Assembly: GCF_009709555.1 (NCBI RefSeq)
Contig: NZ_WJBG01000113.1
Location: 62,001-126,000 of the forward strand
DNA from: Streptomyces blattellae
GTDB taxonomy: Bacteria; Actinomycetota; Actinomycetes; Streptomycetales; Streptomycetaceae
Length of the DNA stretch: 64,000 nucleotides
Direction: 5' to 3'
Part shown: positions 8,991-17,319 of the stretch, piece by piece
Numbering within the stretch: position 1 is the stretch's first letter
Layout: the number at the start of each line of letters is the position of its first letter
Program-made: the position numbers and the translations under genes
Notes under the pieces: generated by a model
What the model saw: the letters and a program-made list of their open reading frames with translations, nothing else
What the model was told of the DNA's origin: nothing
Databases searched by the model: none

Positions 8991-9518
8991 ATGACCTCCA
9001 ACACACCCCTCACCCTTCCCGACGGTCGCCCCATCCCCCTCTTGACCGGCGACGAACTCCCCATGCTGCAGAGCTGGTTGGCGTTTCACCGGGCCACTCT
9101 CCAGCTGAAGTGCGCGGGACTGGACGACACTCAGGTGCGGCTGGCGTCCGTCGAGCCGTCCTCGCTCACGCTCCTCGGGCTCGTGCAGCATCTCGCCGAG
9201 GTCGAACGGAACTGGTTCCAGCGGGTGTTCGCCGGGCTGGACGTGCCGCCGGTGTTCGGGGAGGAGACCGGGTACGTCCTGGACCCCGGTCGCGGGCTGG
9301 ACGAGGCCCTCACGGTGTGGCGGCGGGAGGTCGCCCGGAGTGAGGAGCTGACCGCCGGGCGGTCGCTCGACGACACCGGGCGGGTGGTCGACGAGCCGAT
9401 GGCCGGGCTCGAAGTCAGTCTGCGGTGGGTGCTCATCCACATGATCGAGGAGTACGCCCGGCACAACGGCCATGCGGACCTGCTGCGGGAGCGGATCGAC
9501 GGAGTGACCGGAGTCTGA
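8991..9518 (+). CDS. DinB/DUF664-family four-helix protein
   Basis: 175 residues resembling the DinB-like superfamily of putative metal- and thiol-dependent (mycothiol or bacillithiol) transferases. Visible metal-type histidines sit in [18 protein letters not shown] near residue 64 and in the C-terminal [20 protein letters not shown], the diagnostic DUF664 ending. The start ATG at 8991 was preferred over the in-frame codon at 8955, which lies in the divergent spacer. Exact reaction unknown; such genes are very numerous in Streptomyces. Confidence 0.8.
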   Translation: MTSNTPLTLPDGRPIPLLTGDELPMLQSWLAFHRATLQLKCAGLDDTQVRLASVEPSSLTLLGLVQHLAEVERNWFQRVFAGLDVPPVFGEETGYVLDPGRGLDEALTVWRREVARSEELTAGRSLDDTGRVVDEPMAGLEVSLRWVLIHMIEEYARHNGHADLLRERIDGVTGV

Positions 9519-9846
9519 ATTCGGCATTGAATTCCGGGATTATCGGACTGCAATTCGGGAATTCAATCGAGCGCAGCTTCCCGTATCCTTCTGCCCGCTT
9601 TCCTTCGACCTAAACGCAAAGATTTCGCGAACGCCAACCGGTGCGTTTCGGGCAGATCTCGCGAAGGTTGCACGATTGTGACGCGTTACACATCGCCGAA
9701 GATTTGTCCTTTATGTTCAGTGCAAATCGCCACATACTTCTCGCCCAAATGTGCCCGCTCACGCCCGCGCGATAACACACGGGCGGCCGACGCGTAACCC
9801 TGCCCGACCATGCAATTCGGATTTTCCCTCGGTAAATTTAATTCGC
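9519..9846. promoter_or_regulatory. AT-richer control region upstream of ectABCD
   Basis: 328 bp without a gene and clearly lower in GC than its surroundings. It contains a long inverted repeat (9526-9567, listed separately), two direct copies of AGAT(T/C)TCGCGAA beginning at 9620 and 9654, and an imperfect palindrome TGTGACGCGTTACA at 9677-9690 (12 of 14 positions symmetric). These are plausible operator sites for osmotic or nitrogen control. In S. coelicolor GlnR is reported to repress ect, but I cannot assign any of these sites to GlnR. Confidence 0.5.
9526..9567. repeat. 10-bp inverted repeat with GAATTC cores
   Basis: Arms ATTGAATTCC and GGAATTCAAT are exact complements separated by 22 nt. 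A third GAATTC lies just before them at 9517-9522. It could be the terminator of the DinB gene or an operator in the ect control region. Confidence 0.5.
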
Positions 9847-10365
9847 ATGACTGCCGCACAAGCAGACTTGCACGCAGACCTGCACATCGACCGTCCGGCG
9901 GTGTCGGACGGCGCCGCGCTCTGGCGAATCGCCAGAGACTCGGGGAAGCTCGACCTCAACTCCTCGTACAGCTATCTGCTGTGGTGCCGTGACTTCGCCG
10001 CCACGTCGGCCGTGGCGCGCGCCGCCGGCGGAAGGCCCGTCGGCTTCGTCACCGGGTATGTGCGGCCCGAGCGTCCGCGGACCCTGCTGGTGTGGCAGGT
10101 GGCCGTCGACTCCGCGCACCGGGGACAGGGGCTGGCCGCCCGGCTGCTGGACGGGCTCACCGCGCGCGTCGCGGCCGAGCGCCCGCTGACCGACGTCGAG
10201 ACCACCATCACGCCGGGAAACACCGCGTCCGAGCGGCTCTTCACCTCGTACGCCGAACGCCACGGTGCGCGCGTCGAGCGTGAAGTCCTGTTCGAGGCAG
10301 GGCAGTTCCCCGACGGTCCGCACGATCCCGAAGTCCTGTACCGCATCGGCCCCCTGTCTCTCTGA
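9847..10365 (+). CDS. ectA: L-2,4-diaminobutyrate N-acetyltransferase EctA
   Basis: First-line ectoine enzyme: acetylates L-2,4-diaminobutyrate to N-gamma-acetyl-diaminobutyrate. The 172-residue GNAT fold shows LDLNSSYSYLLWCRDF (family-specific), VWQVAVDSAHRGQGLAARLL (acetyl-CoA loop) and TTITPGNTASERLFTSYAERHG. The frame continues upstream to 9751, but the ATG at 9847 gives the normal length and begins directly before the conserved core. First gene of the ectABCD operon; 39 bp to ectB. Confidence 0.95.
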   Translation: MTAAQADLHADLHIDRPAVSDGAALWRIARDSGKLDLNSSYSYLLWCRDFAATSAVARAAGGRPVGFVTGYVRPERPRTLLVWQVAVDSAHRGQGLAARLLDGLTARVAAERPLTDVETTITPGNTASERLFTSYAERHGARVEREVLFEAGQFPDGPHDPEVLYRIGPLSL

Positions 10366-10404
10366 CCCACCCGCACACACTTACGCTTCGAGGAGCGATT
10401 CGTC

Positions 10405-11676
10405 GTGACCATCACCCAGCCCGACCTCAGTGTCTTCGAAACCCTGGAGTCCGAGGTACGCAGCTACTGCCGCGGCTGGCCCACCGTCTTCGACCGCGCG
10501 CAGGGCAGCCGTATGTACGACGAGGACGGCCACGAGTACCTGGACTTCTTCGCCGGCGCCGGATCACTGAACTACGGACACAACAACCCCGTGCTGAAAC
10601 GGGCCTTGATCGACTACCTGGAGCGGGACGGCGTCACGCACGGGCTCGACATGTCGACCACCGCCAAGCGCACCTTCCTGCAGACCTTCCAGGACCTCGT
10701 CCTGCGCCCGCGTGACCTGCCGTACAAGGTCATGTTCCCGGGCCCGACCGGCACCAACGCCGTCGAGTCCGCGCTGAAGCTGGCGCGGAAGGTGAAGGGG
10801 CGCGAGGCGATCGTGTCGTTCACCAACGCCTTCCACGGCATGTCGCTGGGGTCGCTCGCCGTCACCGGCAACGCCTTCAAGCGGGCCGGCGCGGGCATCC
10901 CGCTGGTGCACGGGACGCCGATGCCGTTCGACAACTACTTCGACGGCACGGTCGAGGACTTCCTGTGGTTCGAGCGGCTCCTGGAGGACCAGGGCTCCGG
11001 GCTCAACAAGCCCGCCGCCGTGATCGTGGAGACCGTGCAGGGGGAGGGCGGCATCAATGTGGCCCGCCCGGAGTGGCTGCGGGCGCTGGCCGACCTGTGC
11101 GAGCGCCAGGACATGCTGCTCATCGTCGACGACATCCAGATGGGCTGCGGACGGACCGGCGCGTTCTTCTCCTTCGAGGAGGCGGGCATCACGCCCGACA
11201 TCGTGACCGTGTCCAAGTCCATCAGCGGCTACGGCCTGCCGATGTCGCTGTGCCTGTTCAAGCCCGAGCTGGACATCTGGGAGCCGGGCGAGCACAACGG
11301 CACCTTCCGCGGCAACAATCCCGCCTTCGTCACGGCCACCTCGGCCCTGGAGGCGTACTGGGCCGACGGATCCGTGATGGAGAAGCAGACCCGGGCCCGC
11401 GGTGAGCAGATCGAGCAGGCGCTGATCTCCGTCACCGAGGAGAACCTGGCCGACATGAAGGAGTACCGGGGCCGCGGACTGGTGTGGGGCATGGAGTTCC
11501 ACGACAAGGACCGTGCCGACCGGGTCGCGAAGCGCGCCTTCGAACTCGGGCTGCTCATCGAGACGTCCGGCCCCGAGAGCGAGGTCGTCAAGCTGCTGCC
11601 CGCCCTCACCATCACCCCCGAGGAGCTCGACGAGGGCCTGCGCGTCGTCGCTCGTGCCGTACGCGAAACCGCGTGA
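10405..11676 (+). CDS. ectB: Diaminobutyrate--2-oxoglutarate aminotransferase EctB
   Basis: Class III PLP aminotransferase making L-2,4-diaminobutyrate from aspartate semialdehyde. 423 residues, GTG start with an AGGAG ribosome site about 10 bp upstream. Seen: [32 protein letters not shown] (PLP phosphate site), [27 protein letters not shown] (PLP-ring Asp) and [15 protein letters not shown] with the Schiff-base lysine. The next gene starts 35 bp downstream. Confidence 0.96.
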   Translation: MTITQPDLSVFETLESEVRSYCRGWPTVFDRAQGSRMYDEDGHEYLDFFAGAGSLNYGHNNPVLKRALIDYLERDGVTHGLDMSTTAKRTFLQTFQDLVLRPRDLPYKVMFPGPTGTNAVESALKLARKVKGREAIVSFTNAFHGMSLGSLAVTGNAFKRAGAGIPLVHGTPMPFDNYFDGTVEDFLWFERLLEDQGSGLNKPAAVIVETVQGEGGINVARPEWLRALADLCERQDMLLIVDDIQMGCGRTGAFFSFEEAGITPDIVTVSKSISGYGLPMSLCLFKPELDIWEPGEHNGTFRGNNPAFVTATSALEAYWADGSVMEKQTRARGEQIEQALISVTEENLADMKEYRGRGLVWGMEFHDKDRADRVAKRAFELGLLIETSGPESEVVKLLPALTITPEELDEGLRVVARAVRETA

Positions 11677-11711
11677 ACCGAACCATCCAAGTCAAGGAGC
11701 TGTTCAGCACC

Positions 11712-12110
11712 GTGATCGTCCGTTCGTTCAAGGACATCGAAGGCACCGACCGGCATGTGAAATCCGCGTCCGGCACCTGGGAGAGCAAGCGCATCGTCCT
11801 CGCCAGGGAGAAGGTCGGATTCTCCCTGCACGAGACGATCCTGTACGCGGGTACGGAGACGTCGATGTGGTACGCGAACCACATCGAGGCCGTCGTCTGC
11901 GTGCAGGGCGAGGCCGAGCTGACCGACGACGAGACCGGGCGGAAGTACACCATCACGCCCGGGACCATGTACCTCCTCGACGGCCACGAGCGGCACACGA
12001 TGCGGATCAAGGAGGACTTCCGCTGCATCTGCGTCTTCAACCCGCCCGTGACCGGCCGGGAGGACCACGACGAGAACGGCGTGTACCCGCTTCTCACCGA
12101 GGAGGGCTGA
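11712..12110 (+). CDS. ectC: Ectoine synthase EctC
   Basis: A 132-residue cupin that cyclises N-gamma-acetyl-diaminobutyrate to ectoine. [16 protein letters not shown] is the typical EctC N-terminus. [19 protein letters not shown] and the later [16 protein letters not shown] give the cupin metal and substrate residues. The GTG at 11712 was chosen because it gives the canonical start and length; the longer open frame is a shadow of ectB. Six bp separate it from ectD. Confidence 0.96.
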   Translation: MIVRSFKDIEGTDRHVKSASGTWESKRIVLAREKVGFSLHETILYAGTETSMWYANHIEAVVCVQGEAELTDDETGRKYTITPGTMYLLDGHERHTMRIKEDFRCICVFNPPVTGREDHDENGVYPLLTEEG

Positions 12111-12116
12111 CATCCC

Positions 12117-13010
12117 ATGACCATGACCACGATCACGGACCTGTACCCCACCCGGGGCACCGCCGAAGTGGCCGTACCCCGCCAGGACCCGGTCGTCTGG
12201 TCCGCGCCCGGCACGCCGGGCCCCTTCTCGGCGGCCGACCTCCAGGCGTTCGACCGGGACGGCTTCTTCGCCCTCGACCAGATCATCGCCGAGGACGAAG
12301 TCCCCGTCTACCGGGAGGAGCTGGAACGGCTCGTCACCGACCCGGCGATCCGTGCCGACGAGCGGTCCATCGTCGAGGCCAAGTCGCAGGAGATCCGGTC
12401 GGTCTTCGAAGTGCACCGGATCAGCGAGGTGTTCGCCGCGCTGGTGCGGGACGAGCGGGTCGTCGGACGGGCGCGGCAGATCCTGGGCTCGGACGTGTAC
12501 GTCCATCAGTCGCGGATCAACGTCAAGCCGGGCTTCGGGGCCAGCGGCTTCTACTGGCACTCCGACTTCGAGACCTGGCACGCCGAGGACGGTCTGCCGA
12601 ACATGCGTACGGTGTCCGTCTCGATCGCGCTGACCGAGAACTACGACACCAACGGCGGCCTCATGATCATGCCGGGGTCGCACCGCACGTTCCTCGGGTG
12701 TGCGGGGGCCACCCCGAAGGACAACTACAAGCAGTCCCTCCAGATGCAGGACGCGGGCACGCCGTCCGACGAGGCGCTGACCTCGCTGGCCGGCCAGTAC
12801 GGCATCAAGCTGTTCACCGGCCGGGCGGGTTCGGCGACCTGGTTCGACTGCAACTGCATGCACGGGTCGGGCGACAACATCACGCCGTTCCCGCGCAGCA
12901 ACGTGTTCATCGTGTTCAACAGCGTGGAGAACACGGCGGTCGAGCCGTTCGCGGCGCCGATCCGGCGGCCGACGTTCATCGGAGCAAGGGATTTCGCTCC
13001 CGTCCGCTAA
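12117..13010 (+). CDS. ectD: Ectoine 5-hydroxylase EctD
   Basis: A 297-residue Fe(II)/2-oxoglutarate dioxygenase converting ectoine to 5S-hydroxyectoine. FYWHSDFETWHAEDGLP carries the HxD iron ligands, CMHGSGDNITPFPRSN the distal His and the 2-oxoglutarate Arg/Ser region. QSRINVKPGF is the family-specific segment upstream. The ATG at 12117 has an alternative two codons later. Unusual: about 50 bp beyond its stop there is a second, diverged copy of the last ten codons plus stop (separate entry). Confidence 0.95.
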   Translation: MTMTTITDLYPTRGTAEVAVPRQDPVVWSAPGTPGPFSAADLQAFDRDGFFALDQIIAEDEVPVYREELERLVTDPAIRADERSIVEAKSQEIRSVFEVHRISEVFAALVRDERVVGRARQILGSDVYVHQSRINVKPGFGASGFYWHSDFETWHAEDGLPNMRTVSVSIALTENYDTNGGLMIMPGSHRTFLGCAGATPKDNYKQSLQMQDAGTPSDEALTSLAGQYGIKLFTGRAGSATWFDCNCMHGSGDNITPFPRSNVFIVFNSVENTAVEPFAAPIRRPTFIGARDFAPVR

Positions 13011-13029
13011 GTCGAGCCCGGCCGGGGGT

Positions 13030-13047
13030 CCGGGGGTTGTCCCCCGG
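13030..13047 (+). terminator. Hairpin downstream of ectD
   Basis: CCGGGGG - TTGT - CCCCCGG, a 7-bp perfect stem with a 4-nt loop 20 bp after the ectD stop. It lies between ectD and the convergent anti-sigma gene. Confidence 0.6.
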
Positions 13048-13057
13048 GGAATGCAGC

Positions 13058-13090
13058 ATTGGTGCGCGGGACTTCACTCCGGTGAAGTGA
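13058..13090 (+). pseudogene. Vestigial second copy of the ectD 3' end
   Basis: These 33 bases read IGARDFTPVK-stop. The functional ectD ends IGARDFAPVR-stop at 12978-13010. Eight of ten residues match while only 21 of 33 bases match, and most differences are at codon third positions or are conservative. That is how two diverged coding copies look, not a recent tandem slip. Within it, ACTTCAC-TCCG-GTGAAGT (13071-13088) is a 7-bp hairpin with a UNCG-type loop, so the scrap may persist as a terminator. It is probably a remnant of an older ectD left after replacement or recombination (inference). Confidence 0.6.
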
Positions 13091-13091
13091 C

Positions 13092-13122
13092 CCTCACAGT
13101 CACGACCCCTCACAGCCACGAC
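13092..13122. repeat. 15-bp near-perfect tandem repeat over the anti-sigma stop codon
   Basis: CCTCACAGTCACGAC (13092-13106) and CCTCACAGCCACGAC (13108-13122) differ at one base. The second copy contains the stop codon (TCA, 13110-13112) of the minus-strand gene. It belongs to a class of stop-spanning duplications seen several times in this window. Confidence 0.75.
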
Positions 13123-14111
13123 AGCGACGCGGCCCGCTCCAGTACGTTCCGTACGGCGGCCGCGTCGCCCGTCGTCCGCCTCGGCACCGCCTCCGGGGCG
13201 TACCGCCCGCCGACGAGCAGGCAGAAGTCGACGGGATCGAGGATGAGTTCGGCCCGTACGGGCTCGGCATCGGAGCCCAGCACCCACTCCGCGCCCCCGG
13301 TGACCGAGAACAGCACCGGGGGCGCGGCGGGTCCGAGGGACAGGCTGAGGACACGGACGGCGAGGCGGACCAGTTGCCCCAAGTGCTCCTGGGGCGGCGG
13401 CGGGACCGCCAGGCCGATGGCGCGGCCGATGTCGTCGGTGTGGACCCACGCCTCGAAGGCGCGCACCAGGAAGTGATCGGCGACAGGCAGCCGCATCCCC
13501 ATCAACGTCACGGCCCGTGCGGCGAGTTCGGCGTCGCGGGCCTCGTCCGTAGCGAGCAGCGCGTCCGCCTGCGCGGCCCAGTCGGCCGCGGTCTCCTGGG
13601 GCGTACGGCCGTGCTCGTGGGCGATGACATCGGCGGTACGGCGGTTCCAGGCCTCCTCCCAGGGCGTGCCCTCCTCGATCCGCGAGGGCGGCACGCGTGG
13701 CGCGATGCCCAGCCGGCCTGCCAGGTGCTCGTCGGCGGCGAGGAGGTGGGCGACGGTGGCATGGGCGTCCCAGTCGTGCACCACCGGTGTGGACCACCGG
13801 CCCTCCAGCTCGGGCAGCAGAGCCTTCAGTCCGGCGACGGCGGCAGCGTAGGGGGCGGCGTGCCCGGCGGCCCGGGCGGCGGCCGGGCGGGTACGCAGGG
13901 CGAGGGAGAGCGCACTGTCGGCCGGCTGCGCGGGAGCGTTCAGCGGCGGCCCGTCCAGGAGTCGTACCGCCTCCCGCAGCCGTGCCGCCTGAGCCGCGCA
14001 GCCCGCGCACCCGGCCAGGTGCGTCCGGACCGTCTGCTCGTCGGCCGGGTCGAGCGCGCCGAAGCTCCGGGCGACAAGCAGGTCGCGTACCGCCTCGTGA
14101 TCGTCGGTCAT
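13110..14111 (-). CDS. Zinc-finger anti-sigma / mycothiol-dependent maleylpyruvate isomerase-like protein
   Basis: 333 residues in two parts. The first 75 or so form a putative anti-sigma zinc finger with HLAGCAGC (HxxxCxxC, around residues 34-41). The rest resembles the mycothiol-dependent maleylpyruvate isomerase/DinB superfamily: W-ST-VVHDWDAHATVAHLLAADEH, then AFEAWVHTDDIGRAIG. The ATG at 14111 was chosen because it lies 49 bp after the upstream sigma gene and begins the zinc-finger domain. Sigma and anti-sigma genes are adjacent, so this is likely the redox- or thiol-responsive partner of that ECF factor (inference). No membrane segment is evident. Confidence 0.78.
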   Translation of the reverse strand: MTDDHEAVRDLLVARSFGALDPADEQTVRTHLAGCAGCAAQAARLREAVRLLDGPPLNAPAQPADSALSLALRTRPAAARAAGHAAPYAAAVAGLKALLPELEGRWSTPVVHDWDAHATVAHLLAADEHLAGRLGIAPRVPPSRIEEGTPWEEAWNRRTADVIAHEHGRTPQETAADWAAQADALLATDEARDAELAARAVTLMGMRLPVADHFLVRAFEAWVHTDDIGRAIGLAVPPPPQEHLGQLVRLAVRVLSLSLGPAAPPVLFSVTGGAEWVLGSDAEPVRAELILDPVDFCLLVGGRYAPEAVPRRTTGDAAAVRNVLERAASLSWL

Positions 14112-14160
14112 CGCGCGCCTCCTCCCCGTGCCTGCTCGTTTGCGTTTACCTCTCTCGCCA

Positions 14161-14766
14161 TCATGCGCCCCTTTCGAGCGCCGGATCCGGCGGGTCGGCC
14201 AAAGTTTCCGCCAAGGTGCGCAGGGCGGTGCGCAGCCGGGTCTTGGCCGTGCCCTCGGGTATCCCCAGCTCCACCGCGGCCTGTCGGTAGGTGCGGCCGG
14301 CGAAGTAGGCGAGATGCACGACCTCGCGTTGCTGCTGCGGGAGTTCGGCGAGCGCGGAGTGCAGCAGCAGGGAGCGTTCCCGGTCGACGACCGTCTCATC
14401 GGGGCCGGGCCCGGCGTCGGGGATGGCGTGCAGCGCGGAGTCGTCGGCGCGGGCGTCCCTGCGGTGCCGGGCCTCGCTGCGCACCCAGTCCACGGCCCGC
14501 CGGTGGGACAGCATGGACAGCCAGGTGCGCAAGGTGCCGCGGCGCGCGTCGAAGGCGTACGGCCTGCTCCACAGCTGGGCGAAGACCTCCTGCGCCACGT
14601 CCTCGGCGGCGGCCGGACTGCGGGTGACCCGCAGGGCGACGCGCCGCACCAGCCCGCCGTACGCCGTGTACGCCTCGGCCAGCGCTGACTCGTCCCCGTA
14701 GACCAGCCGCCGGTGCAGCTCCGCGTCTGCGGGCAGCTCGACGGACGTATTGCCCGTGGACTTCAC
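14161..14766 (-). CDS. ECF RNA polymerase sigma factor (RpoE/SigK-like)
   Basis: A 201-residue sigma-70 family ECF factor. Region 2 spans about residues 25-100 (YGGLVRRVALRVTRSPAAAEDVAQEVFAQLW, then RRGTLRTWLSMLSHRRAVDWVR). Region 4 is about 140-190 (ALAELPQQQREVVHLAYF, then the HTH TYRQAAVELGIPEGTAKTRLRTAL). The GTG at 14766 is preferred; the open frame further upstream belongs to no known domain. It is followed at 49 bp by the zinc-finger anti-sigma candidate, the usual order. Confidence 0.9.
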   Translation of the reverse strand: MKSTGNTSVELPADAELHRRLVYGDESALAEAYTAYGGLVRRVALRVTRSPAAAEDVAQEVFAQLWSRPYAFDARRGTLRTWLSMLSHRRAVDWVRSEARHRRDARADDSALHAIPDAGPGPDETVVDRERSLLLHSALAELPQQQREVVHLAYFAGRTYRQAAVELGIPEGTAKTRLRTALRTLAETLADPPDPALERGA

Positions 14767-14822
14767 GGCACCACCACCCCTGGTGCCTTTCCTAGCGTCC
14801 TCGGCGGGCCCGCGCCAGTGGT

Positions 14823-15908
14823 TCACGAAGACAGGGCGTCCAGCAGGCGGTCCACGTCGGTGGTCGTGTTGTACAGATGGAAGGCCGCGCGGAGGTTGCC
14901 CGCGCGGTTGGAGACCTCGATTCCGGCGCTGCCCAGCTCGGGCTGGCGGTGGCCGAGGCCGGGCACGGACACGATCGGTGACCCGGGGGCCGGGACGGGT
15001 TCGTGCCCGAGGGTGGCGAGACCGGTGCGGAATCGGTCGGCGAGGGCCAGGTCGTGGGCGCGTACGGCATCCAGGCCGATCTCCTCCAGCAGGGCGAGGG
15101 AGTGGCGGGCGCCGGCGTAGGAGAACAGTGCCGGGCTCTCGTCGAACCGCCGTGCGGAGTGGGCGAGTTCCTCGACCGGGCCGTAGCAGCTGTCCCAGGG
15201 CTCCTCGCCCGCGATCCAGCCGGCGAAGACCGGGGTGAGCGCGCCGAGGTCCTCCGGGACGACCAGGAAGGAGACGCCGCGCGGGCAGAAGAGCCACTTG
15301 AAGGCGACGGTGGAGACGTAGTCGTAGGCGCCCGCGTCGAAGTCCAGCCAGCCGGCGGCCTGGGACGCGTCGATGTACGTACGCGCCCCGTGCTCGTGCG
15401 CGGCCGCGCGGATCGCGGGCAGGTCGGCGATCCGGCCGTCGGCCGACTGGGCGGCGCTGACGGCCACCAGCGCCGTACCGGGCCGCACGGAGTCGGCGAT
15501 CCGCTCCAGCGGCACCGTACGCACCTTGAGGTCGCCGCGGATGTGGAACGGGGTCACGGTGGAGCTGAACTCGGCCTCGGCGGTGAGGACTTCGGCGCCC
15601 TCGGGCAGGGAGGCGGCGACCAGGCCCGTGTAGACGGCGACCGAGGCCCCCGCCGCGACCCGGCTGCCCGGTACCCGGGTCAGGCGCGCGAAGGAGGCGC
15701 GGGCGGCCTCCACGTCGGCGAACATGTCGGTCGGCCGCCCGGCCGCCGAGGCCTCCACGGCGGTCCGCATGGCGGCCACCGTCCGGGCCGGCATCAGCCC
15801 GGTACTCGCGGTGTTGAGGTAGGTGGTCGTCGGGGCGAACTCAGAACGGACCAGGCTCTCGAAGATCTCCATGGGTCCACTCTGGGCCCTGATGAAGTGG
15901 TAGTCCAT
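14823..15908 (-). CDS. Class V aminotransferase-fold PLP enzyme
   Basis: Up to 361 residues. Seen: TYLNTASTGLMP at the N-terminus, ARTYIDASQAAGWLDFDAG (PLP-ring Asp and Gln), and STVAFKWLFCPRGVSFLVVP, where the lysine of AFKW is the Schiff-base residue. This matches cysteine-desulfurase-like/EgtE-like class V proteins; a function in ergothioneine or other sulfur chemistry is possible but unproven, and no egt genes are nearby. A second ATG at 15872 (MEIFESLV) may be the true start; neither start has a strong ribosome site. Confidence 0.82.
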   Translation of the reverse strand: MDYHFIRAQSGPMEIFESLVRSEFAPTTTYLNTASTGLMPARTVAAMRTAVEASAAGRPTDMFADVEAARASFARLTRVPGSRVAAGASVAVYTGLVAASLPEGAEVLTAEAEFSSTVTPFHIRGDLKVRTVPLERIADSVRPGTALVAVSAAQSADGRIADLPAIRAAAHEHGARTYIDASQAAGWLDFDAGAYDYVSTVAFKWLFCPRGVSFLVVPEDLGALTPVFAGWIAGEEPWDSCYGPVEELAHSARRFDESPALFSYAGARHSLALLEEIGLDAVRAHDLALADRFRTGLATLGHEPVPAPGSPIVSVPGLGHRQPELGSAGIEVSNRAGNLRAAFHLYNTTTDVDRLLDALSS

Positions 15909-15978
15909 TGTGCGTTTTTCGTGGTTCCCCGAAGGAACGCTTATATATCGCCCCCGGCCTGCGAGTTCAGTGCCGATG

Positions 15979-16689
15979 TCAGGGCTGGGGCACCGCGCAT
16001 CCGTCGGGACCGCAGACGTCGCCGTCAGCGACGAGCTTGAGCGACGGCCGCTCGCCCCACGCCTGGGTCAGCGCCTGGGCGAAGACCTCGGCGGGCTGGG
16101 CGCCGGAGACGCCGTACGTGCGGTCGAGGACGAAGAAGGGCACGCCGTTCGCACCCAGCTCGGCCGCCTCGCGCTCGTCGGCGCGGACGTCGTCGGCGTA
16201 GGCGTCCGGGTCGCTGAGGATCTTGCGGACGTCGCCCGCGTCGAGTCCGGCCTCCACGGCCAGCTCCACCAGCCGTTCGTCGCCCTCGGCGAAGAGGGAG
16301 CGCTCCTCGGCGAAGTTCGCCCGGTAGAAGATCTGGATCAGCTCGTCCTGCCGGCCCTGCTCCTTGGCGAAGTGGAGCAGCCGGTGCAGGTCGAAGGTGT
16401 TGCCGTGGTCACGGTCGCGGGTGCGGTAGTCGAGTCCCTCGGCGGCGGCCTGCGCACCGAGGTTGTCCTCACCGGCCTGCACCTGGGCCTCGCTCATGCC
16501 GTACTTCCTGGTCAGCATCGTGATCACGGGCTGGGTGTCGCCCTTCGCCCGGCCGGGGTCCAGTTCGAAGGACCGGTGCACCACCTCGACCTCGTCCCGG
16601 TGCGGGAAGGCCGCGAGCGCCTTCTCGAAACGGGCCTTGCCGACGTAGCACCAGGGGCAGGCGATGTCGCTCCAGATCTCGACGCGCAT
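15979..16689 (-). CDS. DsbA-family oxidoreductase, FrnE type
   Basis: A 236-residue thioredoxin-fold protein with no signal peptide, so cytoplasmic. MRVEIWSDIACPWCYVGKARF places the CPWC active site at residues 11-14. The insert helical domain and ANGVPFFVLDRTYGVSGAQP, with the cis-Pro region, are as in FrnE and 2-hydroxychromene-2-carboxylate isomerase relatives. The C-terminus has a further CGPDGC pair. FrnE-like proteins act in polyketide isomerisation or disulfide and stress chemistry; the exact role is not inferable here. Confidence 0.88.
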   Translation of the reverse strand: MRVEIWSDIACPWCYVGKARFEKALAAFPHRDEVEVVHRSFELDPGRAKGDTQPVITMLTRKYGMSEAQVQAGEDNLGAQAAAEGLDYRTRDRDHGNTFDLHRLLHFAKEQGRQDELIQIFYRANFAEERSLFAEGDERLVELAVEAGLDAGDVRKILSDPDAYADDVRADEREAAELGANGVPFFVLDRTYGVSGAQPAEVFAQALTQAWGERPSLKLVADGDVCGPDGCAVPQP

Positions 16690-16758
16690 GTCTCGGCTCT
16701 CTCCAGGTCGTACGGGAACGGAGACTGCCTCCGCCGGGGTGCGTGAACGTTCAAGCGG

Positions 16759-16790
16759 CCGTTTTCATTCCCCGCCGTTTTCATTCCCCG
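16759..16790. repeat. 16-bp perfect tandem repeat over the GNAT stop codon
   Basis: CCGTTTTCATTCCCCG is present twice without a spacer (16759-16774, 16775-16790). The second copy contains the last codons and TGA stop (complement of TCA at 16781-16783) of the minus-strand GNAT gene; the first copy carries the same bases outside the gene. Confidence 0.85.
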
Positions 16791-17272
16791 CAGATCATGA
16801 GCCGCAGCCGCAGGTGACTGCTCCCGTCGAACGGCTCCGCGACCCAGCCCCGGCGGCCGTAGAAGACCCGGGCCCGCTGGTTGTCGGCATGCACGTCAAG
16901 CACCGCGGTGCTCTTGCCGTCGACCCGCCACTGCTCGACGCAGGCCGTGTGCAGGGCCGTACCGACGCCGGTGCCCCAGCGCTCGGGGTCGACATGGAAC
17001 TGGAACAGCCTGACCGATTCCACGGGGTCGCCCTCGGCGGTGCGGAACGACGCGACACCTGCGATACGGCCGTCCTCGACGGCGCACAGCACATGGGCGT
17101 CCGGCCGCACGATCACGCCCCGCCAGGCGGCGGCCCAGTCGGTGCCGTCGTCCGGGACACCGTCCGGGTAGTACGTCGCCCGGGCCCGCGCGTGCAGCGC
17201 GGCGACGGTGTCCGCCTCGGTGGGCAGGACGGTACGGATCACTCGGTTTCCGGTCAGCCGCTCCCTGATCAT
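16781..17272 (-). CDS. GNAT family N-acetyltransferase
   Basis: 163 residues. FQFHVDPERWGTGVGTALH is the acetyl-CoA pyrophosphate loop of the Q/RxxGxG/A type, followed by LDVHADNQRARVFYGRRGWV, the family C-terminal motif. The ATG at 17272 was chosen; the longer frame overlaps the neighbouring DUF1349 gene. Substrate unknown. Its last codons are part of a 16-bp tandem duplication. Confidence 0.87.
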   Translation of the reverse strand: MIRERLTGNRVIRTVLPTEADTVAALHARARATYYPDGVPDDGTDWAAAWRGVIVRPDAHVLCAVEDGRIAGVASFRTAEGDPVESVRLFQFHVDPERWGTGVGTALHTACVEQWRVDGKSTAVLDVHADNQRARVFYGRRGWVAEPFDGSSHLRLRLMICGE

Positions 17273-17319
17273 GCCACCGAGGACGCGCTTGCCACCGCCG
17301 CGGTTCCGGGACGGCTGAC

